Both the position numbers and the translations under genes were made by a program. A stretch of DNA of 64,000 nt, taken from Pirellulaceae bacterium (GTDB taxonomy: Bacteria; Planctomycetota; Planctomycetia; Pirellulales; Pirellulaceae). The notes under the pieces are model-generated. The model saw only the letters and a program-made list of their open reading frames with translations. It made no database searches and was not told the DNA's origin. Below are positions 18,364 through 28,381 of the stretch, one piece after another; the stretch's first letter is position 1; each line of letters begins with the position of its first letter. The stretch covers positions 56,837-120,836 of the forward strand of contig JAKVCA010000015.1 in assembly GCA_022448315.1 (NCBI GenBank). Reading direction: 5' to 3'.

Positions 18364-19824
18364 TCAGGAGAGGATGCCGTGAATGACTTTTCCACCTACG
18401 TCCGTCAAGCTTTCCTTGCGACCCTGATGGAAATAGGTCAGGGCCTCGTGATCGAGACCCATCACATGCAAGATGGTTGCATGGATGTCGTGGAGGTGGA
18501 CGCGATCCTGGACCGCTTCGAAGCCAAATTCATCGGTCGCCCCGTAACGCATACCACCTTGGATACCCGCTCCCGCAAACCACATGGTAAATCCATAGGG
18601 ATTGTGGTTTCGCCCCGGCGCGTCTTTGCCTTCGCTGAAAGGCATTCGACCGAATTCGCCTCCCCAGACAATCAAGGTTGAATCGAGCAGGCCTCGTTCC
18701 TGCAGATCAGCAAGCAATGCCGCGATCGGTTGATCCACTTCAGCAGCGTGTTGACCATGATTTTTTTCGATACTTTCGTGCGCATCCCAGGTCTCTTCCA
18801 GATGACCGCCACCGGAGTAAAGTTGCACGAAACGCACGCCCCGCTCAAGTAGCCGCCGGCCAATCAGGCAATTGCGTCCGTACTCGTCCGTCGGTTGTTT
18901 GCCGACACCATAAGCTTCCAAAGTCGACTTGGATTCCTGACTCAGGTCGACCGCTTCAGGCGCCTCGGCTTGCATGCGAAATGCAAGTTCATAACTTTGA
19001 ATTCGGGTTGCAAGTTCGTCGTTACCCTGACGGGAACTCAAATGCTGTTCATTCAACTGCGCCAGCAGATCGAGTTGTGCACGTTGGCTGGCCCGATCCA
19101 TATGTTTTGCCCGCTCCAGATTGAGAATCGGATTCCCTGTTGGGCGAAACAGTGTCCCTTGGTGGGCTGCCGACATGAAACCGCTCGACCAGTTGGGCTG
19201 ACCGCTGATGGGGCCACCACGCTTGTCGAGAATCACGACATATCCAGGCAGGTTTTGATTCTCGGTTCCCAGGCCATACACGGCCCAACTGCCCAGTGAC
19301 GGCCGCCCGATAAATGTCTTGCCGGTATTCATGGCAACCAAAGCAGATCCGTGCGCATGACTGTCGGTATGACATGAATTCACGAGGGCGAGTTTGTCCG
19401 CATGTTTGCGAACCTCTGGAAAGTAGTCAGAGATCAGTAGCCCTGACTCGCCACCTGGTCGAAAGGGACGCCACTCGGGGGTCAGGTAACCGACTCGCCG
19501 TCCCCCAGAATTGATGTAATTCTTATCCGCTGGAAGCTCCTTGCCAGCGTACTTTTTCAATTCAGGCTTAAAGTCAAAAGTGTCGACCTGACTTGGGGCT
19601 CCATTCATCATCAAGAAGATGACCCTCTCTGCCTTTGGAGCGAAATGGGGTTGGGGGCGATTCTGTCTTTCGTCGGCGTTCGTTGCATTTGGAAAACCGC
19701 CTTGCGCAAGCATGGCGGCAAGTGCTGTGCCGGTGAAGCCACCGCCCATATTTCCGATCCACTCGCGTCGAGTCAGACCGCATGGAAAGCCGTTAGCTTG
19801 TTGGGAAGATGATCGAGGTTTCAT
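18364..19824 (-). CDS. DUF1501 protein, partner of the LamG-type cytochrome protein
   Basis: A 486-residue DUF1501 protein. Hallmarks are FLMMNGAPSQVDTFDFK, WGGEFGRMPFSEG, GRNHNPYGFTMW and the ending with SLTDVGGKVIHG. LTRREWIGNMGGG near residue 18 is a Tat motif. The ATG at 19824 follows the stop of the upstream cytochrome gene by 4 bases; an alternative ATG at 19839 would overlap that gene by 11 bases. Either way the two are co-transcribed. DUF1501 belongs with the alkaline phosphatase/sulfatase fold, but no reaction is known. Confidence 0.9.
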   Translation of the reverse strand: MKPRSSSQQANGFPCGLTRREWIGNMGGGFTGTALAAMLAQGGFPNATNADERQNRPQPHFAPKAERVIFLMMNGAPSQVDTFDFKPELKKYAGKELPADKNYINSGGRRVGYLTPEWRPFRPGGESGLLISDYFPEVRKHADKLALVNSCHTDSHAHGSALVAMNTGKTFIGRPSLGSWAVYGLGTENQNLPGYVVILDKRGGPISGQPNWSSGFMSAAHQGTLFRPTGNPILNLERAKHMDRASQRAQLDLLAQLNEQHLSSRQGNDELATRIQSYELAFRMQAEAPEAVDLSQESKSTLEAYGVGKQPTDEYGRNCLIGRRLLERGVRFVQLYSGGGHLEETWDAHESIEKNHGQHAAEVDQPIAALLADLQERGLLDSTLIVWGGEFGRMPFSEGKDAPGRNHNPYGFTMWFAGAGIQGGMRYGATDEFGFEAVQDRVHLHDIHATILHVMGLDHEALTYFHQGRKESLTDVGGKVIHGILS

Positions 19825-19828
19825 GGCG

Positions 19829-22801
19829 TCAGTCGACATAAATGAATTCGTTGCTGTTGAGTAACACGTGGCAAAGGGATTGGATTGCAAGAAAGTCAGG
19901 CTGTGGTCGCTCGGATTGTGTGGAAATCTTGAAACGCTCAGCGAGTCGAAGCGTGACCTGCTCACGTTCTTGATCGGTCAACGCGCGATCCCAGGCCAGA
20001 ACGGCAAGAATCTTGCCTCGCCAGAATTCTCCATTGATGTTGCCTTGCTGACCGATGACCCAATCCGTATCAAGGCGACGATCGGGCAGCGGACTGCCTC
20101 GCTCGGCGACAAGTTGCTCGTTGACCCACACCCGAGCATCGTTCGGGCCCGCGATGGCAGTCAGGACTGCTGGCTTCTGGCGATCTCCGATCCAGAATCC
20201 TCCAGCCAGCGCGTCGCTGAAACGGAATGTCTGCTCGTCTGTTATTCCGAGGAAAAGAGAGGTGACGGAATTGCCCGCACCGCCATTCCAATTCGAGATG
20301 ATCTCGCGATGTCCCGACTTTCCCGAGTCGGTAGCCACTGCGATCAACGTCGACTGTTGCCCTTCAATCAGCGAGCCGGCGACATTCAGATAACGAGATT
20401 GCCCATCAAAAATCAGACCTGTATCGGATTCTTCTTCCGGCAATTTCGGTCGGTGGACTTCCGAAGGCTGGGAGGCGTGATGGCCCTGACCTGATTGGTC
20501 TCTCCACATGCGGACTCGGGCCGCGTCATCCGATTCGACACCCTGATCCGCAAATAATGCCAGTTGCAACTCCGGCGGCCATTTTGCTTTTGGCGTTGAT
20601 GCGGAGTGGGAATTCGCGTCATCTGAAAATCGCTTTTTTTGGCCTCGAAGGTGGGCGAGCGCCAGTGCGAGTTCTGCGGCGGTCGGTTCCCGTCGGTAGA
20701 TGTATCGCCAGGCCCAAAGAGTCTGTTCCTCAGGGTGAGATGAGTGTTCGGTCACACGCTTCGCAATTTGCCCACTCATTAGATGGGCAAGAGATCCGTT
20801 CAGCAAGGCGAGTGCCTGAGGCGCAACTGTGCTGACGTCGCGTTCCGCACATGGCAGGGTCGTATCTGCCAAGTCAAAGGTGGCCAGGAATGGGTCGGGC
20901 AGGCTCCTCTGTGCGTACATGTACAAGCTGCGACGGTTTTGGTCGGCCAAGGGGCTCGGCTGCCAGGCGGAGCTTTTTCTGGATAGCCCTTCCAGAGCTT
21001 CCATGTCAATCGAAGCCTTGAAACTCTCTCCACCTAGTGTCGTTTCCAGAGTGCCCGCAGCCAAGAGCATGGCGTCTCGAAGCGTCTCAGCGTCAAGTCT
21101 GCGTCGCTCGGCTTTCCACCATAGGCGATTCCCCGGATCGGTTTTCATGTATTGGTCGTGAAGCTTCGGGTTGCTGCTTTGACGATAGGTCGCCGACATC
21201 ACGATCAGTTTATGGATGCGTTTCAGACTCCAGGGGGTTGAGTTCAACGGCCGCCCCGACGTGCGGTCTGCAAGTTCCTGTTGGGGATGGATCAGTTCGT
21301 GAGCCAGCCAGTCGAGTAGTTCAGGGTGCGTCGGTCGTTCGCCTGTAAATCCAAAATTGTTGGGAGACCGAACGAGTGCCAGGCCAAAATGATGTTGCCA
21401 AAGCCGATTGACGATGATGCGCGAGGTGATCGGATTGTTGGGATGGACCATCCATTCCGCAAGCTGAAGCCTTCGGAGTGAGGTTCGAGAATCCTTCTCG
21501 GGAGGATCAAGGGGATGGTCAAGGGCGGGCAGCAGGGAAAGAAAACCGGGGGAGATTGCTTCTCCCGGCGACTTTGGATCGCCATTTCGGAGCAGGTGCA
21601 GGGGGCTCGGATTCGCGGAAAGATCCGTCCACCCCAGAACCGTCGTGTAGCCAAGTTCTTCTGATGTGGGGCCGCCAAGATGGTCACTGGACCGAGGCTC
21701 GATCGGCCCGGCCCAGAATGCGGTTGCCATCCGGTAATAATCTGTTTGAGGGATCGGATCAAACTTGTGGTCATGACAACGGGCGCATTTGACGGTCAAC
21801 CCAAGAAAAGCCGAGGACGTCGCATGGACAAGGTCTTCCAGTCGTTCGTACTTGTAATCCTGAGGGTCATTTGGCTCATCATTCCAGGTTCCAAGACGTA
21901 AGAAACCGGTCGCGATTACCGAGTTTTCGTTCGCATCAGGGATCTCATCTCCGGCCAGCTGGTGGGTCAGAAACTGATCGTATGGGAGGTCCTCCGCAAT
22001 CGCCTGAACCACCCAGTCTCGATAACGCCACGCGTACGGTTTCACCTGGTCCCGTTCATAACCCGAGGTTTCCGCGAATCGGACAAGATCCAGCCAATAT
22101 CGTGCCCAACGCTCACCGAAATGTGGAGAAGCGAGCAAGTCGTCAACAACGGACTCATAGGCGTCTGGTGATTCATTTTTCAGAAAGCGTTGGATCTGCT
22201 CTTGAGTTGGGGGTAACCCGATGAGGTCCATGTACAGGCGACGGAGGAGAACCTCTTTGCCGGCCGGCAAGGCAGGCGTGAGTCCCGCGTCTTCCAGTGC
22301 GACGGCAATGAAGTGATCGATGGGATTACGTGCCCAACGATCAGTCAATGGGCTTTCCGGAACCGCCGGATGTCCAATGGATTGGAAACTCCACCAGTCC
22401 CGTCCGGCCCGATGGCTTGTCGTTTTCTCGAAAGGGTCCAGTTTTCGACCGTGAGGCCAATGCGATCCCTGCTTCACCCATGCCTCAAGAATCTCGATCT
22501 CCTGATCCGGCAATCGCTGGCTCACCCCTTTTTCTTCGGGCGGCATTTCGCCGGTTCGAATTCTCTCGAGCAAGTAGCTCTCGTCGGGCGTATTCGGATC
22601 GACTGCATCGCCACTGTCGCCACCCTTCAGGAACGCGGCGTTTGAAGTTAGATCCAACCCGCCAGATGCCTGTTTGGCGTGATGACACGTGACGCAACGT
22701 TCCAAAAGGACGTCCATGGCCGCATCGTTAGACTCCCCCGCAGTCAGATCGAGTCGGGGCAGAAGTCCAATCAGGAGCAGAAAACAGACACCAGCTTTCA
22801 C
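19829..22801 (-). CDS. PSCyt1/DUF1549/DUF1553 secreted cytochrome protein with LamG-like insertion
   Basis: A 990-residue protein started by GTG at 22801, with AGGAG about 10 bases before it and a Sec signal (MKAGVCFLLLIGLLP). The planctomycete cytochrome domain holds CVTCH at residues 36-40. DUF1549 follows and contains a second haem motif, CARCH at 339-343, in [16 protein letters not shown]1553 follows (HPELLDWLAHEL, TVAPQALALLNGS). About residues 742-960 form a concanavalin/LamG-like module (DQSGQGHHA, LIFDGQSRYLNV, DWVIGQQGN, LAWDRALT). It is inserted before the last DUF1553 helix, which ends NSNEFIYVD. Paralogues here lack that insertion. The DUF1501 partner follows within 4 bases. Probably a dihaem, sugar-binding extracytoplasmic protein; reaction unknown. 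Confidence 0.9.
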   Translation of the reverse strand: MKAGVCFLLLIGLLPRLDLTAGESNDAAMDVLLERCVTCHHAKQASGGLDLTSNAAFLKGGDSGDAVDPNTPDESYLLERIRTGEMPPEEKGVSQRLPDQEIEILEAWVKQGSHWPHGRKLDPFEKTTSHRAGRDWWSFQSIGHPAVPESPLTDRWARNPIDHFIAVALEDAGLTPALPAGKEVLLRRLYMDLIGLPPTQEQIQRFLKNESPDAYESVVDDLLASPHFGERWARYWLDLVRFAETSGYERDQVKPYAWRYRDWVVQAIAEDLPYDQFLTHQLAGDEIPDANENSVIATGFLRLGTWNDEPNDPQDYKYERLEDLVHATSSAFLGLTVKCARCHDHKFDPIPQTDYYRMATAFWAGPIEPRSSDHLGGPTSEELGYTTVLGWTDLSANPSPLHLLRNGDPKSPGEAISPGFLSLLPALDHPLDPPEKDSRTSLRRLQLAEWMVHPNNPITSRIIVNRLWQHHFGLALVRSPNNFGFTGERPTHPELLDWLAHELIHPQQELADRTSGRPLNSTPWSLKRIHKLIVMSATYRQSSNPKLHDQYMKTDPGNRLWWKAERRRLDAETLRDAMLLAAGTLETTLGGESFKASIDMEALEGLSRKSSAWQPSPLADQNRRSLYMYAQRSLPDPFLATFDLADTTLPCAERDVSTVAPQALALLNGSLAHLMSGQIAKRVTEHSSHPEEQTLWAWRYIYRREPTAAELALALAHLRGQKKRFSDDANSHSASTPKAKWPPELQLALFADQGVESDDAARVRMWRDQSGQGHHASQPSEVHRPKLPEEESDTGLIFDGQSRYLNVAGSLIEGQQSTLIAVATDSGKSGHREIISNWNGGAGNSVTSLFLGITDEQTFRFSDALAGGFWIGDRQKPAVLTAIAGPNDARVWVNEQLVAERGSPLPDRRLDTDWVIGQQGNINGEFWRGKILAVLAWDRALTDQEREQVTLRLAERFKISTQSERPQPDFLAIQSLCHVLLNSNEFIYVD

Positions 22802-23152
22802 GCAGATTTTCTCCTACGATAAGGTCATGGGATTCACCATCGTAAGAACCTTTTCAGCCAGATGCCAACTTGTTACCGCTGTCGCGCGGGAAACTTCCAA
22901 ACTTTGATGTGGGATTCCTTCGAATTCCCAGCTTCGCTTTCGATGGGTGAGCCACCCTTTCCCCGTGCCTGCGACGGTACGGTACCTGCTCGCTTGGCAA
23001 GGAATGCTGGAGTTTCACTCTTTATCTCCGTTATAATTCGATAACAGCGGCGTCGGTTGACCGCCGCGAGGAGTGAGTGATCGGCAGGCCTGCTAGGCAG
23101 TTCGACCGTTCCTCGGCGTTGCGAAGCATGGAAACCCTTGAAGCGTAAACCT
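22802..23152. other. Divergent promoter region between two cytochrome/DUF1501 operons
   Basis: This 351-base stretch holds no convincing gene. It must carry promoters for both operons. A GC-rich hairpin (GCGGCG at 23047-23052, loop of 9, CGCCGC at 23062-23067) lies in the leader of the plus-strand operon. Confidence 0.5.
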
Positions 23153-25603
23153 ATGAGATTCCACCTTCTTCTGATCCCACTCAGCCTCTTGATGATCGTG
23201 ATCTTGAAGTCGCAGGAGTTGTCGGCTCAGGACGACCCCAGGGCTTCGTTCTTTGAAAAAAAGATCAGGCCTCTACTCATCGAGCATTGCTACGGATGCC
23301 ATGCCCAGGAGAGCGAGGAACTGGGAGGCAATCTGAGGTTGGATCATCGCGAAGGCTGGGAGAGAGGTGGCGACTTGGGGCCGGCCGTGATTCCCGGCAA
23401 ATCGGATGAAAGTCTTGTAATTAAAGCCGTGCGGCGAGGGGACGATACGCTACAGATGCCGCCGGAAGATCAATTGACGCGACAGCAGATCGCGGATCTT
23501 GAACAGTGGATTGAAGATGGAGCCTTCGATCCTCGTGAGGGTTCGGTGGATGCCCCTGCGACCTCATCGATCGATATTGAAGAAGGAAGATTGTTTTGGG
23601 CCTTCGTTCCCTCTCGTTTTTCCGAGTTGGGGACGCCGCCGTTAGAAATGGAATCGATCCAAGGTTTCAGTCCCAATAACCCCATCGATGCCTTCATGAT
23701 GCGGCAATGGAAAGCGGAAGACGTGTCGCCGGTTTCGCGGGCGGATCGGAGAACCTTGCTGCGGCGAATGACGTTTAATCTCACCGGTCTTCCCCCCACG
23801 GTCGAGGATATGCAGTCCTTCCTCGAAGATGACTCGCCTGATGCGGTCGAACGTATCATGGATCGCTTGCTGGCTTCACCGGCTTACGGAGAGCGGTGGG
23901 GGCGGTATTGGTTGGGAGTCGCTAGGTATGCCGATTCTAACGGGATGGACGAGAATATTGCTCATGGAAATGCGTGGCGATATCGGGATTGGGTGATTCG
24001 GGCGTGGAACGAAGATTTGCCCTATGGCGAGTTTGTCACGAATCAATTGGCCGGAGATCTGTTGCCCGATTCCGGAGATGAGCAAATCGAAATTGATCGC
24101 ACCATTGCCACAGGGTTTTTGTCGCTTGGGCCGAAGGTCCTTGCGGAAGTGGATGAGACGAAGATGGAAATGGACATCATTGATGAGCAAGTGGAAACCG
24201 TCAGTCGCGCGTTCATGGGACTGACGATGGGGTGCGCTCGATGTCATGATCATAAATTTGACCCCATTCGCATCGACGATTACTACGCGGTCGCAGGGAT
24301 ATTCAAGTCCACAAAGACCATGGAGCATTTCACCAAGATTGCAAAATGGCACGAAGTTGATATCTCCACCGAGAAGCAGCGTCAATCGCACTCGCAAGCG
24401 GTCGCACGTGCTGAGGCGAAGCAACAGGAGATCGATGCATGGATCGCAAAGGCGAATGAAGACTTAAAGCGTCGTCTTGCTGAAGATGCGTCGCTTCCCG
24501 AAAAACTCGAAGAGCACTATCTGCCAGAGCAAAAGGAGAAGCTCGCGACGCTGCGAGGTGAATTGAGTGACCTGCAGGCCGCGACGCCAGTACTACCGAC
24601 GGCCATGTCTGTGGTCGATGAGGAAACACCGGTTGATCTGGCGGTTCATTTGCGTGGCAGCCATCTGACACTTGGTCAAAAGGTTTCGCGAGGCGTACCT
24701 GAGGTTCTGTTGTCAACGTCAAATTTGGTGACGATCGGAGAGGCAGCCAGCGGTCGTAGGGAGTTTGCCAACTGGTTGGTGGCTGACGAGCACCCGTTGA
24801 CGTGGCGGGTCATGGCCAATCGGATCTGGACATGGCACTTCGGCCAGGGTTTGGTGAATTCAACTGATAACTTCGGCGAACTTGGGGATCGACCGGTCAA
24901 CCTACCTCTGCTTGACTGGTTGGCTATGGAGTTTGCTTCGCGTGGTGGTTCCATCAAGAATCTCCATCGCAAGGTTTTGACCTCTTCGACCTATCAACTT
25001 GACAGTGTCGCAACTCCGGAGAATGGACAGCGAGATCCAGAGAATCGCTTCCTGTGGAGAGCCCAGTTGCGGCGACTCGGTGCTGAGTCCATTCGAGATT
25101 CACTTCTTTTTGTCGGTGGCGACTTGAATCGCAGAATGGGTGGGTCTCTTTTGCATGTCGGGAATCGAGAGTTCTTGTTTGACCACACGAGCAAAGATGA
25201 AACCAATTACGCGTCCAAACGGCGGGCGATCTACCTGCCGGTGATTCGAAACCATCTTTATGACCAGTTTGCGTTGTTTGATTTTTCCAATGCGAGTGTC
25301 GTCCAGAGTCGGCGTGCCGCGACCACTGTACCATCCCAGGCCCTTTTCATGTTGAATTCCGACCTCGTGATGGAAGCCGCGGTTGCGTTGGTGGATCGGC
25401 TGGAGCATTCCACCATCGACCCGCAGCGACGCGTGGAACTGTTGTATCAGTGGGTTCTTGGGCGTCTTCCCACCGAAAATGAAGAACGCATGCTGTTTTC
25501 ATTGTTGGAGCGTGGTCAGGCGTCTGCTGAAACTCAACGGTCACGTTGGCAGTTGTACGCGCACACACTTATGTCTTCAAACGAGTTTCTTTACCTTCGT
25601 TGA
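23153..25603 (+). CDS. PSCyt1/DUF1549/DUF1553 secreted cytochrome protein
   Basis: An 816-residue secreted protein (ATG at 23153; a TTG at 23138 would add five residues MKRKP). Sec signal [18 protein letters not shown]. The haem motif CYGCH lies at residues 46-50. A second one, CARCH in [13 protein letters not shown], lies near residue 360 inside DUF1549. A coiled-coil-like Glu/Lys/Ala-rich segment (about 405-480, including [18 protein letters not shown]) separates DUF1549 from DUF1553, which ends [10 protein letters not shown]. The DUF1501 partner starts 52 bases downstream. Dihaem electron carrier or enzyme is a reasonable guess; function is undescribed. Confidence 0.9.
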   Translation: MRFHLLLIPLSLLMIVILKSQELSAQDDPRASFFEKKIRPLLIEHCYGCHAQESEELGGNLRLDHREGWERGGDLGPAVIPGKSDESLVIKAVRRGDDTLQMPPEDQLTRQQIADLEQWIEDGAFDPREGSVDAPATSSIDIEEGRLFWAFVPSRFSELGTPPLEMESIQGFSPNNPIDAFMMRQWKAEDVSPVSRADRRTLLRRMTFNLTGLPPTVEDMQSFLEDDSPDAVERIMDRLLASPAYGERWGRYWLGVARYADSNGMDENIAHGNAWRYRDWVIRAWNEDLPYGEFVTNQLAGDLLPDSGDEQIEIDRTIATGFLSLGPKVLAEVDETKMEMDIIDEQVETVSRAFMGLTMGCARCHDHKFDPIRIDDYYAVAGIFKSTKTMEHFTKIAKWHEVDISTEKQRQSHSQAVARAEAKQQEIDAWIAKANEDLKRRLAEDASLPEKLEEHYLPEQKEKLATLRGELSDLQAATPVLPTAMSVVDEETPVDLAVHLRGSHLTLGQKVSRGVPEVLLSTSNLVTIGEAASGRREFANWLVADEHPLTWRVMANRIWTWHFGQGLVNSTDNFGELGDRPVNLPLLDWLAMEFASRGGSIKNLHRKVLTSSTYQLDSVATPENGQRDPENRFLWRAQLRRLGAESIRDSLLFVGGDLNRRMGGSLLHVGNREFLFDHTSKDETNYASKRRAIYLPVIRNHLYDQFALFDFSNASVVQSRRAATTVPSQALFMLNSDLVMEAAVALVDRLEHSTIDPQRRVELLYQWVLGRLPTENEERMLFSLLERGQASAETQRSRWQLYAHTLMSSNEFLYLR

Positions 25604-25655
25604 GCCACATCACATCGCATATGCCTCGGCGTGGTGTAAGAGGAATAATCCATTG

Positions 25656-27089
25656 ATGCGTCACTCAATCCCGAAGGTTCACCGACGTGCCATGCTCAAG
25701 AGAAGCGCCTTGGGTTTCGGTCATCTCGCAATGTCCGCCATGCTCGCCGACGAAGTGGCAGCAAGTGCTGATGAGGGCAACGCCCCCGGCAAGGACCCGC
25801 TGGCCCCGCAGAGCCCGCATTTTGTGCCCAGAGCAAAACGAGTCATATTCTTGTTCATGAAAGGAGGCCCATCCCACGTCGACACGTTTGATTACAAGCC
25901 TCAGTTGCAAAAGGATGACGGTAAAGAGTTGCCATTTGCCAAACCTCGGGTGCAGTTCGCAAAGACCAACAAACTGCTGAAGTCTCCCTGGAAATTCAAG
26001 CCTCGGGGGGAGTTGGGCATTCAGGTAAGTGAACTTTTCCCACACGTAAGCCAGTGCGTCGATGACCTTTGCTTTTTGCACTCGGTGCATGGAACGAATC
26101 CCGCACATGGCGGCGCGTTACTCAAGCTTCATACGGGAAGTGACAGTTTTGTGCGGCCGAGCATGGGAGCTTGGGTTACCTATGGATTGGGGACAGAAAA
26201 TCAGAACCTACCGGGCTTTGTGACCATCTGCCCAACCCTCGCCCATGGCGGCGTCAAGAACTGGGGCTCCGCTTTCTTGCCGGCCCATTATCAGGGGACT
26301 CCGTTGGGCAATGCGAGCCAGCCTTCGACTCAGGCCAAACTCAAGTACCTGCGTAATCAGAAGTTGACATCCGCCGATCAGCAGGTGCAGCTGCAGATGC
26401 TCCGACAACTGAACCAGCAGCATCTGCAGGACGTGGGAGGCAATCCGGATTTGGAGGCACGCATTCGCAGTTTTGAACTGGCGTTTCGAATGCAGACAGA
26501 GATGCCTTTGGTTGAAGATTTATCCGAGGAGTCCGAGGCAACCATGCGACTCTACGGCTTGGATGATCCCGCGACCGAGGATTTTGGTCGACAGTGTTTG
26601 CTGGCCCGCCGGTTCTCAGAACGCGGCGTGCGCTTTGTTCAGGTGACTCACAGTGATACCAAAGTTCAGTGGGATCAGCACGCAGATCTGCTCAATGGGC
26701 ATACCAAGAATGCCAAGGAAGTGGATCGTGGCATTGCAGGCCTGCTGAAGGACCTCAAACAGCGGGGCATGCTCGAAGAGACGCTGGTCATGTGGGGAGG
26801 TGAGTTTGGGCGAACGCCTGTCGCCGAGGGCAACAATGGTCGCGACCATAATCCTGAGGGCTTCACGATGTGGATGGCTGGTGGTGGAGTCAAAGCTGGA
26901 TTCCGTTATGGGGCGACTGACGAATACGGCTACTATGCGGTGGAAGATAAGATGCATGTGCACGATCTGCATGCCACTTTGCTCCATCTTCTTGGGTTGA
27001 ACCACGAGCGATTGACCTATCGGCATGCAGGGAGAGACTTTCGGCTGACGGACGTTGCCGGTCGCGTTGCGACAGGGATCCTGGCATGA
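25656..27089 (+). CDS. Tat-exported DUF1501 protein coupled to an M20 hydrolase
   Basis: A 477-residue DUF1501 protein. The ATG at 25656 is used: AGAGGA precedes it and codons further upstream lie inside the cytochrome gene. The signal is of the Tat type but weak ([16 protein letters not shown]). Hallmarks are [39 protein letters not shown] and [10 protein letters not shown]. The stop overlaps the start of the M20 gene by 4 bases (ATGA), so the exported protein and a cytoplasmic amidohydrolase share one operon and are probably translationally coupled. Confidence 0.9.
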   Translation: MRHSIPKVHRRAMLKRSALGFGHLAMSAMLADEVAASADEGNAPGKDPLAPQSPHFVPRAKRVIFLFMKGGPSHVDTFDYKPQLQKDDGKELPFAKPRVQFAKTNKLLKSPWKFKPRGELGIQVSELFPHVSQCVDDLCFLHSVHGTNPAHGGALLKLHTGSDSFVRPSMGAWVTYGLGTENQNLPGFVTICPTLAHGGVKNWGSAFLPAHYQGTPLGNASQPSTQAKLKYLRNQKLTSADQQVQLQMLRQLNQQHLQDVGGNPDLEARIRSFELAFRMQTEMPLVEDLSEESEATMRLYGLDDPATEDFGRQCLLARRFSERGVRFVQVTHSDTKVQWDQHADLLNGHTKNAKEVDRGIAGLLKDLKQRGMLEETLVMWGGEFGRTPVAEGNNGRDHNPEGFTMWMAGGGVKAGFRYGATDEYGYYAVEDKMHVHDLHATLLHLLGLNHERLTYRHAGRDFRLTDVAGRVATGILA

Positions 27090-28279
27090 CGCGGAATGTG
27101 GTGGAGATTGCACGGGAGCTGATCAAGATCCCCAGTGTGAATCCGATGGGGCACGAGGAAGATCGTTCCGTCGCTGTTGAGGAAGGGGTGACGCAGTACC
27201 TCATTGATTTTTTTGAAAGTCGCTCCATTCCCTACGAACTACAGAAGGTGCAACCGGGGCGAGAGAATCTGTTGGCGATGCTTTCTGGTGAGCCTGGACG
27301 ACCCATCATTCTGCTTGATGCACATCAGGATACCGTCCCGGTCGATCATATGACCGTGGAGCCATTTGGCGGGGAAGTGCGCGAAGGGCGAATTTGGGGG
27401 CGAGGAGCCTGTGATGTCAAAGGGGGGATGGCGGCCATCCTGATGGCGATTGACGCACTGAACCAATCGACGGATCGGCCGACGGTCTTGGCGAGTTTCA
27501 CCTGTGATGAAGAGCATCAGCAACTGGGAGCTCGACGTCTTGTCACCGATTGGGGGAACAAGCCACTTGCGGTACAAGACGAGACGGCCACCGCGTTTCC
27601 ACGACCGGATCTGGCGATCATCACCGAACCGACAGAACTGGATGTTGTGGTTGCCCACCGAGGTGTCATCCGATGGACACTGAGTACCGAAGGCAAAGCC
27701 TCGCATTCCTCCCGACCAGAGCTTGGAAACAATGCCATTTATCGAATGGCCAAAGTGATTGACGTTGTAAGAGCCATGGCGGACGAGTTGGGGAACACCA
27801 TTCCACCTCACCCTTTATGTGGACCCGCGACAATGAGTGTGGGTACCGTGCATGGTGGATCCAGTGTGAATGTTGTTCCTGATCACTGCGAGATTCAGAT
27901 TGATCGACGCTTATTGCCTGGCGAGGTCGCTTCCCACGTTCACGCTGAAATGAGTCAGCGTCTGGCGGAACAGCTTGATTTTTCAGTGACCGCCTCCGAA
28001 CCCTGGTGCCTCAGCGATCCGTTGGAAGATTCAAACAATGGGCCACTCGCGGAATCATTGGCCGCGGTCGCGCACGAGGTCGCGGGGGCTGGAAGACGCC
28101 TCGGCGTCTCCTATGGAACGCACGCGCCTCGTTTTGCTGCAGCTGGAATTCCCACCGTCGTTTTCGGTCCTGGGGATATTGCACAGGCTCACACAAAGGA
28201 TGAATGGATTGCCGTGGAAGCGTTGGGGCAGGCCGTTGATATTCTGGTCCGATTTTGCCAAAGTGTTTCCAGAATTTGA
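27086..28279 (+). CDS. M20 family amidohydrolase (ArgE/DapE/ACY1 type)
   Basis: A 397-residue cytoplasmic metallohydrolase. Metal and catalytic residues are visible: H80 and D82 in [12 protein letters not shown]110 in [11 protein letters not shown]142/E143 in [11 protein letters not shown], and a late histidine in [12 protein letters not shown]. The dimerisation lid domain lies about residues 190-310. Family members remove acyl groups from amino acids or cleave dipeptides; the sequence does not say which. It overlaps the DUF1501 stop by 4 bases, and kynureninase follows 102 bases later. A deacylation step before kynureninase is possible but speculative. Confidence 0.9.
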   Translation: MTRNVVEIARELIKIPSVNPMGHEEDRSVAVEEGVTQYLIDFFESRSIPYELQKVQPGRENLLAMLSGEPGRPIILLDAHQDTVPVDHMTVEPFGGEVREGRIWGRGACDVKGGMAAILMAIDALNQSTDRPTVLASFTCDEEHQQLGARRLVTDWGNKPLAVQDETATAFPRPDLAIITEPTELDVVVAHRGVIRWTLSTEGKASHSSRPELGNNAIYRMAKVIDVVRAMADELGNTIPPHPLCGPATMSVGTVHGGSSVNVVPDHCEIQIDRRLLPGEVASHVHAEMSQRLAEQLDFSVTASEPWCLSDPLEDSNNGPLAESLAAVAHEVAGAGRRLGVSYGTHAPRFAAAGIPTVVFGPGDIAQAHTKDEWIAVEALGQAVDILVRFCQSVSRI

Positions 28280-28381
28280 CGCAGTCAGGAGTCCGTGTCA
28301 GGGTCGACCCGGCTACGTGCCATAACCGGCCAAGATTCTACTCCGAGTTGAACTCCGGGGAGAGGTTTCAAGAGTCTGACC

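Noticed and set aside
22975-23070. Palindromic GGTACGGTACC and GC-rich hairpin as a named riboswitch
   Set aside because: The short stems do not match any riboswitch class I know; kept only as part of the intergenic description.
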